Shown: positions 1 to 11,199 of the stretch, piece after piece
Layout of the letters: every line of letters starts with the position of its first letter
How positions within the stretch are numbered: position 1 is the first letter of the stretch
Assembly: GCF_037975245.1 (NCBI RefSeq)
Contig: NC_092577.1
Location: 35,830,898-35,894,897, forward strand
Reading direction: 5' to 3'
DNA length: 64,000 bases
From: Apostichopus japonicus
Taxonomy: Eukaryota; Echinodermata; Holothuroidea; Aspidochirotida; Stichopodidae
Notes under the pieces: model-generated
What the model was told of the DNA's origin: nothing
Databases searched by the model: none
The model's input: only the letters and a program-made list of their open reading frames with translations
Translations under genes and position numbers: made by a program

Positions 1-150
1 GCTCATAGGGACTTGAGACTTGACTCGACCTCCAAAGACTTGAGACTTGACTTGAGACTCGCTCAAAATTTTCAAGGTGACTTGAGACTTGACTTGAGAC
101 TTGCTGGTAAAGACTTGAGACTTGACTTGAGACTTGCAGCTAGGGACTTG
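1..150. repeat. Short tandem repeat, GACTTGA-based
   Basis: Repeated runs of GACTTGAGACTTGACTTGAG with the spacers GCTGGTAAA, GCAGCTAGG and similar, cut by the window edge. The higher-order unit is about 33 bp. The open frame across it (repeating DLRLDLRL) is a by-product of the repeat, not a gene. Confidence 0.85.
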
Positions 151-1341
151 TTGACAACTCTGTGTGTTACAAATTGCATTGTACACAATATACCAGCCTT
201 ATATACACACGCAGACACACACACGCGCCATCGCGAATGCAAAGGTTACAATTATCATCAAAATAAAAAATATTGAACTGAAATCAACCCGACATGAAAG
301 TTGTAATTATTGCGGGCTATTCCCACATTCATGGTTGCTGATGCGTTGTAAAAAAAACTGCCTGATTATTATTACTATGATTAATTCAACGCATCATGTA
401 TACGTAAATTGTAAGGAGATAAAATTCAACAGTTAGCTTGATTCATATTGGTGTTTTAATGTTGCTTAATTTACATTAAATTAAACTGAAATTAGAGTTG
501 ACATTTTACGAACCAAATACAAAGGACGCGTATAGTTACGTATATTCTTCAAAAGAGAATGCGATATTAATATTACTATTAGCTGTTAGATAATTTAAAG
601 GCAAACACTTTTACACAATGATGCAGGTAAAAGACTAATCTTCATATGTAATAGACTAGTAGTCCATTTTATGTTTGTAAGCTACTTTTTCCCCCAGAAA
701 TAGCCCTTTAATGGGTACCATCAACCAAAGTGACTGGACTAGCAAATCTAGCACACAGTAGGTCGGCTTATCAGAAATAACATAAATTGAAAAATTCAAT
801 GGCAAAATATAAAACTTCAACATTATGCAAACTTAAAAACTAAACTGCAATACACTTGTTTGATGAGAGTCAGTAGTTTCACAAATAAAAGTAATAAAAA
901 AAGTCAGCCTCGGGTAATTGGACTAACGTTCTAAGCTTGCTCGACTAATCTGATATTGTGGAGTTTTGACACAGTTCGCACTTCATGCTTTCCTTCTCTG
1001 TCCAAAATGATGTTATGATATGTATCACTGTTAGCATTCCGTTTAACAAGTTCAAACAAATTGGGCTCCTACACCCATGTTTGCATAGCATGTTAGCAAA
1101 CATTTAAAAGCAAAGGATTGGGCAAAGATGGACGACTTACTATATTACCCAGCCCTGTAAAACTAACCACATATTTGTCCAGAACTGTGCATACATTTTT
1201 CAGGCTCTTCAAGCTGATAGAGTAATAAAAATAAATTGCATTTTGCAACCAGCACCCACACATATGGTAGATAAAATCTCATAAAAACAACTGAGTTATT
1301 CTGGTAGCAGCCAGAATACAACTTGATATATAAGTTATCAT
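151..1341. other. 3' flank of the SLC5-like gene
   Basis: AT-rich DNA downstream of the minus-strand transporter. It presumably contains the 3' UTR. No canonical AATAAA on the minus strand was found close to the stop. A possible ATTAAA variant lies near 708-713. A stretch near 700-760 resembles a dispersed repeat seen at 16.9, 18.1, 23.8 and 30.2 kb. No other gene is seen. Confidence 0.5.
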
Positions 1342-3552
1342 TTATTCATCTAATTTGGCCATTTTCACAACCTCTTCTTGTTCATGCGGTGGCTCAACTT
1401 CTACATTCTCCCTGACACTGCAGGGCATGTGCCCTCTTAGCCGCTTTGGTAAGCAACAGGCAAAGAGTTCCCCTATTGGACTGACAAGATCAGGATTGAG
1501 ACTACTGGGATCAGTTGGGTGGGTAATTAAGCTGACAAATAGCCCAACAATCACGGTTATAAAACATGTCAAAGGGGTGTAGTAGGCATAGGATAAGGCA
1601 TAAATGTTACCAAGGTTAGGGTCAATTTCATCTTTGTCTTCTGTCACTGTGTAAACAACTTGATCAGTGAGGGTGATGTTTGCATTTGGACACTGATCGG
1701 TGAACAACGGTGGTTTGTCTACGACCGCAGGATACACATAGGAGCCTACTTTCAACCATATTCCAATGGCCAGTGCTGCTAACATGCCCACCAGTGCGCC
1801 TTTCGAATTAGCCCTAGGGAAATAGATCCCAAGTGAGAAAACTCCAAGTATGGGACCATTCAAAATACCGATAAGGCTGAGAACGAGGGGAAGGATTCCA
1901 CCCAATGATGATGCCAAAAATGCCATTGCGATTGTCAGGAGTCCAAATATAACAGATATCAGCTTCAAAATAAGGGTGAATTTGAAATCTGACATATTGG
2001 GGTAGGCAACTTTGATGATGTCTTGACCAAACAGCGTTGCGAATGCGTTCATACCCGACGAGATGGTACTGAGAGTAGCACTGAACACTGCTGATATCAA
2101 GAACCCAGACACTCCTGGCCATTCATTGAAAATATCTATAATAATGTAGGCCATGAGTTGATCTGGTTTTTGTACTTCTCCGAGGGTGAAGGGGTCACAC
2201 CCTGCAAAGTAAGCGTACATTGACAAACCTGTAAGAATAGCAATGATTTCGACAATACCTATACAGAAATTTCCCACTGCTGCCACCCACTGAGATTGCC
2301 TCAGTGACCTGCAGGTCAAATACCTCTGTACGATGATTTGATTGGTCCCAGCGTATGACGTCATGAGAAAACCAAATCCAATGAAGACCGACCAGAAGCT
2401 ATGACGGATTTTTGGATCAAGACGGAAATCAAAGAAGGTCCCTCTGCCATCTTTAACATTGATCCTGAAGACTTCAGTAAGTCCACCGACGTGAATACAG
2501 CAAGCAACGATGGTGAGGATGAAACCAGCCAGGAAGATAATACTCTGTGAAACATAACACAAATATCAGAAACATTTGGAATAATATAAACTAGAAATAG
2601 CTCCTATATTACAACAAGCTTAATAACACGTCTTGTGATCACCATTGCGGAGCCAAATCTACTCAACAGTTCTGTCTGGCCCAATACTGAAGAATGGGGA
2701 TGTTAGTGTTAGTAATACTATAGTCTACAGCTAGATTCACTATATAAATTATATAGCTTGGTGAATATGAATGTACAATGTGCAATCCGCTGTATACTCC
2801 TGGGTAGCAGGCTACATTATAATCTATTTAGGCTTGGTGTTTTATCTAGTTTACAATATATGTCAAAGAAAATAACTATATTGCACACAGACCATAAAAT
2901 TAGTGTATAATTTTCATTGCATGACCAATAAGATCTACTGTACCAATCGAATACAGTGAGCCTGCTGAACTTTTCTCCTACAAGAAAAGCTTACCTGAAA
3001 AACATCTGCCCAAAGGACAGCTTTGATTCCTCCAATTGTGGTATAGAAAGTGCAGACAAGACCCACAGCGATGGTCGACCCAGCGATACTCAAACCAGTT
3101 ACAGCATTTAGAGCGAGAGCTGGTCCGTATATCACCACACCCAGATACAGCAATAGGTACAAACAGTTTATCAGCATTCCAAATAATCGAACTACTCGGC
3201 CAAAGCGCATACCAATGTATTCGTAGATGCTTGTTACTCCCAGTTTATAAAAGATTGGCACAAATGATAGTGGAATGATTACCATTGGTATGATTTTTGC
3301 TGGGAGCACAACCCAGTATTGCGGTCCATATATGTATGTATCTGCTGGTGTTCCCAGGAATGTGACAGATGAGAGCACACTAACCACTACTGACATAGTA
3401 ACAGGTATGGGATTCATTTTCCGATCAGCAAGAAGATACTCATTAGCTGTCCGCTGCCGACCTCCACGGAATGCATGGTACACACCGATGGAGGCTGATA
3501 AACCCAAGAACAGAGCAAGCAAAACATAGTCAACTGCAGACAAATAAGCCAT
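1342..3552 (-). CDS. SLC5-family sodium/solute symporter (monocarboxylate/multivitamin transporter-like)
   Basis: Two coding exons. Exon 1 is 3552-2995 (186 codons, ending ADVFQ at a CAG|GTAAGC donor). Exon 2 is 2544-1342 (400 aa plus TAA; acceptor TTTCACAG|AGTATT), both in phase 0, with a 450-bp intron. The joined protein is 586 aa, a normal SLC5 length. Family marks are the N-terminal helix with SASIGVYHAFRGG, TANEYLLADRKM, an SSVTFLGTPADTYIYG stretch, TTIGGIKAVLWADVFQ, SYAGTNQIIVQRYLTCRS, and SATLSTISSGMNAFA, where the SS pair is the usual Na2-site position in the eighth core helix. The C-tail is hydrophilic and ends MAKLDE. The ATG has a good context (A at -3, G at +4). SLC5 proteins use the sodium gradient to import small solutes across the plasma membrane. 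The motifs fit the SLC5A6/A8/A12 branch best, but the substrate cannot be read from sequence. Having only two coding exons is compact, since vertebrate SLC5A8 has many. An unseen 5' UTR exon is possible. Confidence 0.93.
2545..2994 (-). other. Intron of the SLC5-like gene
   Basis: 450-bp GT-AG intron in phase 0 between the Q of ADVFQ and the S of SIIFLAG. Open-frame extensions into it (ending CIRLVQ on one side, starting MCYVSQ on the other) are read-through of intron sequence. Confidence 0.9.
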
Positions 3553-5085
3553 CTTCTGGAATACTATATAGCTTTGAACTTGAAGTGTGACGAAATTGAC
3601 CGATATATGCTGGTATGGTACTACTAGTATTCGTAGACTAGTAGTAGTAGTAGGGGTTAAGCTCAGAACTGTTGCTGGCTAACGTTAGACTAAATCCGGT
3701 AGAGCACAGCTTTCGGCTACAGTCTGCTAGTGCTAGTACTGTAGTAGCCTAATGTGGTAAGCTAAGCCTTCTTAACAACGGCTGCTTTGTTCTTTCGGCG
3801 ACCGTGTTGGTGACTTTGGTCACTAAAGTCAGTGTTTATCTATGTAAATGCCAATAATAACTAACAGTGGCATATAGGCCAAGGAGTACAAGAACAGTAC
3901 TAGTAGTAGTATAAATAATATAATAACCGTTGCTATGCGCTAGGCTAGTGTGAGAACACTGTCGAGTTGCCTATCTGTAGCCTAATTTACTAACTAGGTT
4001 ACAGTGCTTTCGCACAGAACGTGTAAGAATTTTATTAAACGGGACGGAACGGCACGGGACGGAGTAGTCCTGCCAGAGAAAACTGCATACAAATATGAAA
4101 TCCCCTATAGCTCACGAGTATAAATAACAGTCTTTATTCACTGGAAACACCAAAATCGGACTAGATCAATAAGTCAATCAAGTTTGATTTGACCGCCAAC
4201 TGGAAGTGAATGAACAGTAGTATCAAGCAGCAGCAGACGAAGCAAAAGCAGAATAGCAACTAAATATGGTGGCATACTCCTATTAGAGTCTATATCAGTC
4301 TGTATGTCAAACATTGAAAAAAGTAAATCTAGGACCAATCACGCCTTTCCAGTGTGATTAAATTGAGCAAGGAATGCTTTGCAATAACGTGTACAGTTTA
4401 ACAGTGTGACCTTTTTTGATCCCCGAGGGAAAACTTATCATCATAATATTTAGGGTGTTGATATAAAGTTGTTTTTGTCGTGGTTTTGATATCACAGACT
4501 GGTTCAATGAACCCGCGAATTGTTGCATGTTCATTGGTAAGGGTTTTCATTGACCCATTCATTCAATAGTTGACCCAAAATATTTCTTCACCAGCGTATA
4601 TAGTTGTTAAATTACTGTGGGCATGGACACTCTTCGATATACAATTCAGGACGTTGTCCATGATTGTATTGTCGACCTTTTGATCCAATAAAACTTATGT
4701 GTACTGTTTATTAGACGGGGAAAGAACCAAGTACAAATATAATCCACATGTTCGAGTATAGGCCTATACGAGAACAAAATAAGGCGTACGATGAATGGTA
4801 GACCCAAGCTGTTGAGCGTCATTTCTCAAAAATTGAGATTTATATACAAAAGAAACACTTAATTTTGAGTCTGTTTTAAGTCATCTTAAGTTTACTGAAG
4901 ATATAAAGATGAAACTAAAAATTGTCACTAAGACACGACCGAATGTTGTCTAAGCCAGCCTGGGCCCAGGCCGATGGTTATCAGATATAATATACGGCCC
5001 CAACATTAGAAAGAATGTCACCTATGGGAAACATTTTGTCGCCTATATCTTCTTCTTCTTCTTCTTCTTCTTAATTATAAATACC
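3553..5085. other. Upstream region of the SLC5-like gene
   Basis: It should contain the promoter and 5' UTR of the minus-strand transporter. No TATA box or exon can be assigned with confidence. Visible items are short TAGTAG runs near 3620-3650 and 3900-3910, a GGGACGGAACGGCACGGGAC stretch near 4040-4060, and a (CTT)n microsatellite at about 5048-5072. Confidence 0.4.
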
Positions 5086-5460
5086 CAAGGGCGTAGGAAC
5101 CGGGGGGCTGGGGGCGCCAGCCCCCCCCAGTGAAAAATGTGGAGGGCGGAAGTATCATTCCGCCCCCCCCCCCCCGCTCCGCAGGTCAGAAAACCCCTTT
5201 TTCATTTCCAAATGAGAAAAAAATCTCATTTGGAGCACCAAATTGCATGTAAGGCCAGGTGAAAATACAAAATTAAGTTTACAAAATGGAGTGGGTGTTG
5301 AAGTGTGCTATATTGCACCAAATTGCATCTGAGGCCACCTGGAAATGCAAAAATTTCCAAAGGGGAGGGGAACACCCCTCCCCTTAGACCCCTCCCCTAG
5401 GCCGACCATCAGTCTTCAGCCCCCCCCCCCCCCACTCAAAAGTACCTTCCTACGCCACTG
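5086..5460. mobile_element. hAT-like MITE, family 1, copy 1 (375 bp)
   Basis: The element begins CAAGGGCGTAGGAACC and ends TTCCTACGCCACTG, imperfect terminal inverted repeats of about 14 bp. It is flanked by a perfect 8-bp direct repeat TAAATACC (5078-5085 and 5461-5468). Eight-bp duplications and CAGTGGCGTA-type ends are typical of hAT superfamily non-autonomous elements. The interior has poly(C) runs and no coding potential. It is near-identical to the copy at 13724. Confidence 0.9.
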
Positions 5461-7828
5461 TAAATACCCGTTTATTCGTTCAATATTCCGAAACGTTTGC
5501 GCGTCAGTGTTGCGCCTTTATTTCTTTCGGAGATGACATTTGTAGTTAACTTTGGATCAGATGAGCCACTTTCAGCTCAGCGGAAATTTATGCCACTTGG
5601 CCCATTTCTGCAATATTCATTTTATCTCAAGTGTATTAAAGGCTAAGAATTCACAATTCTTTTTTTATCCCATACTTCCCTAGCTGGGAGTCCTCCATAT
5701 AAAGTTTCACCTTTATTGACTTCGGATCTTGGGAATGTATCCCTCTTAAAATGAACATTAAATCCCTTTCATTAATAATTAGTGCATGCTGGCACTATTA
5801 TAATTTCCAACACAGCAGTAGGCTACATATCATACGCGTAGGCCTATAGCTTGACTGGTTAATTTATAGTTTACTCCAACCAATGAAGAGAGATCTTTTA
5901 AAAATGGTTCATTGCATATTCATGATCAAATAGCACACATATAAAGACTGACATTATTTCCATTTAAACATCCGAATAGTATCATTAGGTAGCTAAACAT
6001 TAAAGTTCATTTAGTACACTGCTGTGCTAATTCTGATCAATTTCAAATTATTTCGACTGATACTCGGTAGACGTTGAACTTACAATTTGGGGGAATCACC
6101 GAATACAAAGATCAGATGCTTGGTTAAAATTTATAAATTGGTTATATGAAATGCGCATGTCATTTCTTTCCCAATGTATTCTAATTTAGGCTATAATCCA
6201 TAGATCTACCCACTAATATGCGCTTTTGCCCCGATGATAAGTTTGATTTCGTACATATAAGATTGGTCACGATTTAAAATGGAACTATGAAAGTTAAATA
6301 TTCAAACTCATATAGGCCTACGTAGAGAATGTTTGATCAATTTCTAATTCGATTATCGTTCATTCTCCAATGATGTATTTAAAGTGTTTGATTAAATTAT
6401 ACTCTGGAGATTTGTAACGGTACCAGTGGCAAATATACTCGAACAATTTTTTAATTATTTTTTATTAAACCCTTTATAGCGAGATATATACGAATCTAAC
6501 GGACTGGGTTTGTTAAATGATTATGCATACCTTGTAATTGGTCGTAAGCGGGTTTGGCAAATGGTTTCATTGTTATTTGTAAGTTGGCAAAGCAACGGAA
6601 TCATATCGACTTTCCATGGTCACTACACGTGCTCTAAACAACCAATTACTGCAGTGTTTTCAGTCAGTGGCGGGCAGAAGGAAACACGTCGTCTCCGCCT
6701 AACCTGCTATTAGTCAGTCGTGGGATTTTTTTCATAAACAGTCGAGGAGGAATAAGACCACCGCTTTTCATGGCTCACACTTCCATCGGTCTTTTCAACA
6801 TCACCTTATACCTACAATGTTCTCTCATTTCTAAAATCCTTCATTCACCTCTGGCCCTACCTTTACACAAGTAAGTCACAAAGTCCCCCCCCCCCCCCCT
6901 CGCCTTTGAAATAATGTTCACTCCACTACCACAGTCACGTCATAAGTCTGTCAAATAGGAATTTTTTTGGGGGGTCATGGTGAAAAGGGGATGCCGACCA
7001 CAGCACTATAACCCTCTTAACCTCCACCACGTCGGAAACTGTTTCCGATTTGGAACTGTCCATTCTTGACCGAGGACTTATGTGTGTGAATCCTCGGTAG
7101 CATAGCCAAACACGTGTGTGCATGTATGTAACATTTTAATCGTAAATACGGTAACTTAACGGCTACAAGTTGGATTGCAGTCATACTTTGGTACATAGAT
7201 GCGCCGTACTGAGTACAAGATCCCTATCGAATTGTTTTTGTGATCATTTCATTATTATGAATGAGGTCACAGAGAGTCAAGCGTCAAAAACCTTGAAACC
7301 GATATACTGCTGCAATGAAAATATATTGCTTGATACGAAAGATTTGGTAGATAACGGGTACATGACGATGTGTTAAATTTGATATGTGCCCATAAATATG
7401 CATGCATATTTATAACTTGATTATTCTGAAAAGTTCATAATCATAGTAACTTGACAACAACAAGTTGTATTGAATTCATACTTGGAACATTACATGATAC
7501 CCTATAATGTGTAGATGAACCCTTCTCAACACAATAGCTCAACAAATTTGCTGTAATTACTTCAGCTAAAGAAACAAGAAAAAAAAAAGCAAGAAACCAC
7601 AATGCATTCGTGCACTGCAAGTCTGGTTATAGACCACATGCATCCACCTCATCTTTAAACGGCAGCACAATTTCCCTGTTGTCAGCAATATAACTAATAG
7701 GAAAACTGGCCAGTGCTGCCCTTGGAGTCCCTTTAAATATGAGCTGGGTGTATGTATACGTGGTCTATAAAAACACCTTATATGAGAATAACTACAAAAT
7801 AATAACAGTTACAGGGATTCGAATATTC
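5461..7828. other. Intergenic DNA, no gene seen
   Basis: AT-rich sequence with a poly(C) run near 6885-6900 and TAGGCCTA palindromes near 5836 and 6313. Open frames at 6510-6713 and 7170-7376 are short, lack recognisable motifs and were not called. Confidence 0.5.
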
Positions 7829-8045
7829 CAGGGGTATTAGTCCGGGGGCAATTGTCCGGGGGACAGTTGTCCAGGGGCAGTTGTCCGGCGGGCAGTCGTC
7901 CGGGGCAGTTGTTCTGGGGGCAGTCGTCCGGGGCAGTTGTCCTGGGGGCAGTCGTCCGGGGGCAGTTGTCCTGGGGGGGGCAATTGTCCGGGCAGTTTTC
8001 ATGGGATATTGTCCCGGGTGCAGTTGTCCAGGGGGGAATTGTCCT
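7829..8045. repeat. Minisatellite of about 15-bp units, GTCCGGGGGCAGTT type
   Basis: About 14 imperfect copies of a G-rich unit reading (G)TTGTCC(T/G)GGGGGCA. The repeat ends about 170 bp before the start codon of the CHRAC1-like gene, so it lies in or near its promoter. Overlapping open frames on both strands (SCPGGQ- and PRTTAP-like) come from the repeat. Confidence 0.85.
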
Positions 8046-8217
8046 ATAACCGTCTATTTGTTTCGCTGATTAACTGCATGAACAACGCCGCAATCTGTTC
8101 TAGCTTTTCTAGCACAGCTAATTTGCACATTGAAATCTGGTCAACCTGCTGTCCCAAAATCGCCTTCAGTTTCAAAAATTAAAATAAGCTCGCGTTGGCT
8201 CCCGCTATATATTCAAG

Positions 8218-9850
8218 ATGATTAAAGCCGAAAAAGAACAGAAGCCTTTCTCTGGTGGGCTTCCAACAGCACGCATCCGTACAATAATGAAGAGCTCACC
8301 TGAAATCGATGTCATAAGCCAGGAATCACTGCATCTAATCACAAAAGCAACAGTACGTATAGTAGAAACTGATTCGCACAACTGGTATCGGTAAAACGGT
8401 AGTGCAGACAAAAGGTTCCAGGCTAAACATTTATATACATAATACTTCGGCCTAGGCCTATGTAATACTACTAGCGCATTAATGATAAGTATAGTAACTG
8501 TTAGTGCAGGTCTAACGTTATCTTGCATGGTCTTATGGAACATTTAACCTACTTAGCATGAATATTTGTATTAAAATTGATATCAAACCATGAATTAATA
8601 CCATTGTTACATTTCCTAAATTCTATTAAAATGATAACAAGAAAGAACTGTTATTGGTTCTTTCATTCGTGGTCAAAAAGTTGCTTTCCAAAATGAAGCA
8701 GAAAACTGATTTTAAGGAGCCTGGTAATGACAAGTCTCAAAGATTACTTTGTTGACCTTTGTAGGTGGAATGGTCATTCGTGCATCATTTATTTACGTGG
8801 TCTTTCTCATTTATATGCAGGAATTGTTTGTTCATGCCTTGTCACAAGAGGGACACAGGAAGACTGGCAAAGATGTCACATACAAGTGCCTAGCTCAAGT
8901 GGTGGAGGAGCATGATTCCTTTCAGTTTCTTTCAGGTAAACCCACATATCAATGCCACCTAATTAAAGGCATTGAAGACTCGCCCCAAACCGCGTGCGGC
9001 CATCTGAAAAAGTTAACTTTCTGTTGCTTGCAAATGACGTTATGTTTGTGTCGCTACAAAATGCAGACAGTAATGAAACGTGATACCTTGTTATCTTTAG
9101 CTGGACCTGAGATGTCCATCGCTGTATTGTTTATACACTGTGCTGTGGGTATTGACCAGAGCTGTATGTACTGACTGTACATTAGTGTCTAATTACCGAC
9201 GGTAGCAAGCTGTGTGTGTATTTTCTGGGATCAATGGTGGTGTCTAACACTTCTGTTACACCTCATTCGAAACTAGGTCAGATTACCGGCATGAGACCTT
9301 TCTTTTTGCACGAGTCTTCACACCCTTTAATGTCACCATATATACTGTATCTTTTCAAGTTTTGCTAGCAGTGCTCTTATACTGAACGGAATGAAACATA
9401 TATAAGCCCACAGGTTTGTTCAATATCAATATAGTATTATCTCTGGTGCAGAAGCATGTAAGATAGAGCAGAAAAGCAAACCCTTTTTCTTTGTGATGAG
9501 AAAGCTAGAGCATTTTCTTCAAATGTGCTTTGAACATACAGTATATATTGAAGGAAATTTAGAAACAGGAATTAGCATCATTGAAACAGATTGATCAGAA
9601 AAAAAATTCAGTATTTCTGCAATTTGTTCCTTCATATGTTCTGTCAGTTCCCCCACATACGTATACCCATGGCACAACCCGTATGCAATTGACCTTTTCA
9701 AATTCTTTTTCTTTGCAATATTCTTATCTCTTCTTACCAAATATTCTCTCTTCCATTTTGGTAGATATTCTTCCTCAAAAAGTGAAAGTCCGAGATTTCT
9801 ACCAGTCCCTCCAGGAAGAAGGCAGTACAGATACAATCACACTTTCATGA
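8218..9850 (+). CDS. CHRAC1: CHRAC1-like histone-fold protein (chromatin accessibility complex / DNA polymerase epsilon type)
   Basis: Three exons. Exon 1 is 8218-8352 (45 codons, ACA|GTACGT donor, phase 0). Exon 2 is 8821-8935 (after TTTATATGCAG; 38 codons plus one base; TCAG|GTAAAC). Exon 3 is 9765-9850 (after TTTTGGTAG; ends TGA). The protein is 111 aa. Residues 15-45 read as LPTARIRTIMKSSPEI.. and LHLITKAT, the start of an H2A/NF-YC-like histone fold. Residues 46-84 continue ELFVHAL...KDVTYKCLAQVVEEHDSFQFLS, and the last exon gives DILPQKVKVRDFYQSLQEE. These match the family landmarks KATELFV, TY.D.A, FQFLADILP. CHRAC1 pairs with POLE3 as an H2A/H2B-like dimer in the ISWI remodelling complex CHRAC, in the nucleus. 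The protein is about 20 residues shorter than human CHRAC1 and lacks its long acidic tail. Splice phases are consistent at both junctions. A POLE4/NF-YC-type paralogue is the main alternative. Confidence 0.9.
8353..8820 (+). other. CHRAC1: Intron 1 of the CHRAC1-like gene
   Basis: 468-bp GT-AG intron in phase 0, falling inside the histone fold between KAT and ELFV. Open frames running from here into exon 2 are read-through of intron. Confidence 0.88.
8936..9764 (+). other. CHRAC1: Intron 2 of the CHRAC1-like gene
   Basis: 829-bp intron in phase 1 (G|AT codon for the Asp of DILP). A minus-strand 105-aa open frame at 9519-9836 overlaps this intron and exon 3. It has no recognisable family and is treated as a shadow. 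Confidence 0.87.
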
Positions 9851-11199
9851 ATTATTCATGAGCTTAAACTGGTGAAACCTCAGTACTTAATCCTGAGTTT
9901 TGGAGGTCGAAGGACAGCTTTTATACTTGCAGTATCTGTGAAGCAGGCTGTGATTCGAACCTTCCGGGCAGAATACAGTAGGATATAAAGTAGGATGCAA
10001 TGAGGTGAAATAATCTACATCTATCAAGGAAATGATGAGGAAAATGGCTTCCTTCTCAATTCTGCATGACTTTGTGATTTAGACCAGTTTTTGTGATTTG
10101 TATAACCGGAGGACTATAGCACACCGCAAAGGTTCACCTGGATTATTTCTTTCTTGTAACTCTACAGCAGAGATCATCAGTGGTTTGTCCAAGTATTGTT
10201 CACTGAGAAAATGAAAGTGGCACACACATGAAACACATGTTTCTTTCACCTAGTAGTAGCAATAGACGGATATCCCCCCCCCCCCCCTCTTGTATCCCTG
10301 GATGTACCTATAACATAACACTGATTATGAGGTTTCCAAATGAAGAACATATCACAAGAATGATGAGGGAAGCCATATCAAACTATAAAGGGAAAGGGAG
10401 TTATTTCTTGTTGTAGCAAGTTATCAGTACTGCCATGTTTAAGCAAAGTATGATATAGTCAAAAGAAATCAGTGAAGAATTTGACGCTATGGCAAATGAA
10501 CTCAGAATCTGTAACATTAAAAGTATCTTTATTCGTCAGACTCAGTTGAGGTAGGCCTAGAGTAAAACAAGTACCCAGGTGTTATGTAATATCATACAAT
10601 TGACATGTGGATGTTTCTAAAGGGTATCACATTAGGATGTAGGGGGGTATAGGATGAGGTTTTGATGATGGAGGGGTACAGTAGGAGTTTGTGGACAGCA
10701 CTAGTCAAAATAAACGTGTGTTTGTAGAAGTTACTATATCTGTGGATGATCACATTTCAATAACCTCTGTACACTCATATTTCATGTTTGATAACATTTG
10801 TCAATTCTCCTTCGTAAGAACGCTTTTTGAGATATGTGTACTTCAACAAATGTGAAAAACAGAGCAACTTTTAACAAAAAAATCATATACAGTAAGCTTA
10901 GAATTTGGGTGTATTGTTTTACAAAATATTCAAGATGTTGTATCAATGGGTAGTTATTACCCAGGGATTTGAGAAAAATCCTGAATGTTAAGGGTAATTC
11001 ATTATTTAGTTCTAACTACTTTTTTTTCTGTATGACTTTGGGTAATACATTAAGTTTTCTAACTGATTTTCCTTGTGATTGAGTCATCCCTTTAACTTGC
11101 ATTCAGGTTAAACTTAAAAGTTACATGTTGTTAGGTTGAAGCACCCTATGTTTACTATCAAGAACTTTTATTTTGATGCCATCGTATTTGCCGCCACTA
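9851..11199. other. 3' flank of the CHRAC1-like gene
   Basis: Non-coding DNA with a poly(C) run near 10275. The first plain AATAAA seen after the stop is at 10709-10714, with an ATTAAA variant near 10515. No further exon is recognised. Confidence 0.5.
10709..10714 (+). promoter_or_regulatory. Candidate poly(A) signal
   Basis: AATAAA hexamer 0.86 kb downstream of the CHRAC1-like stop codon. Position is the only support. Confidence 0.3.

Noticed and set aside
7778-8182. Several repeat-like frames (PGQLPRTTAP, GSCPGG)
   Set aside because: Products of the 15-bp minisatellite.
9519-9836. 105-aa minus-strand frame containing YVGELTEH, which recalls GIY-YIG text
   Set aside because: It overlaps exon 3 of the CHRAC1-like gene, lacks the other GIY-YIG residues, and is better explained as antisense.
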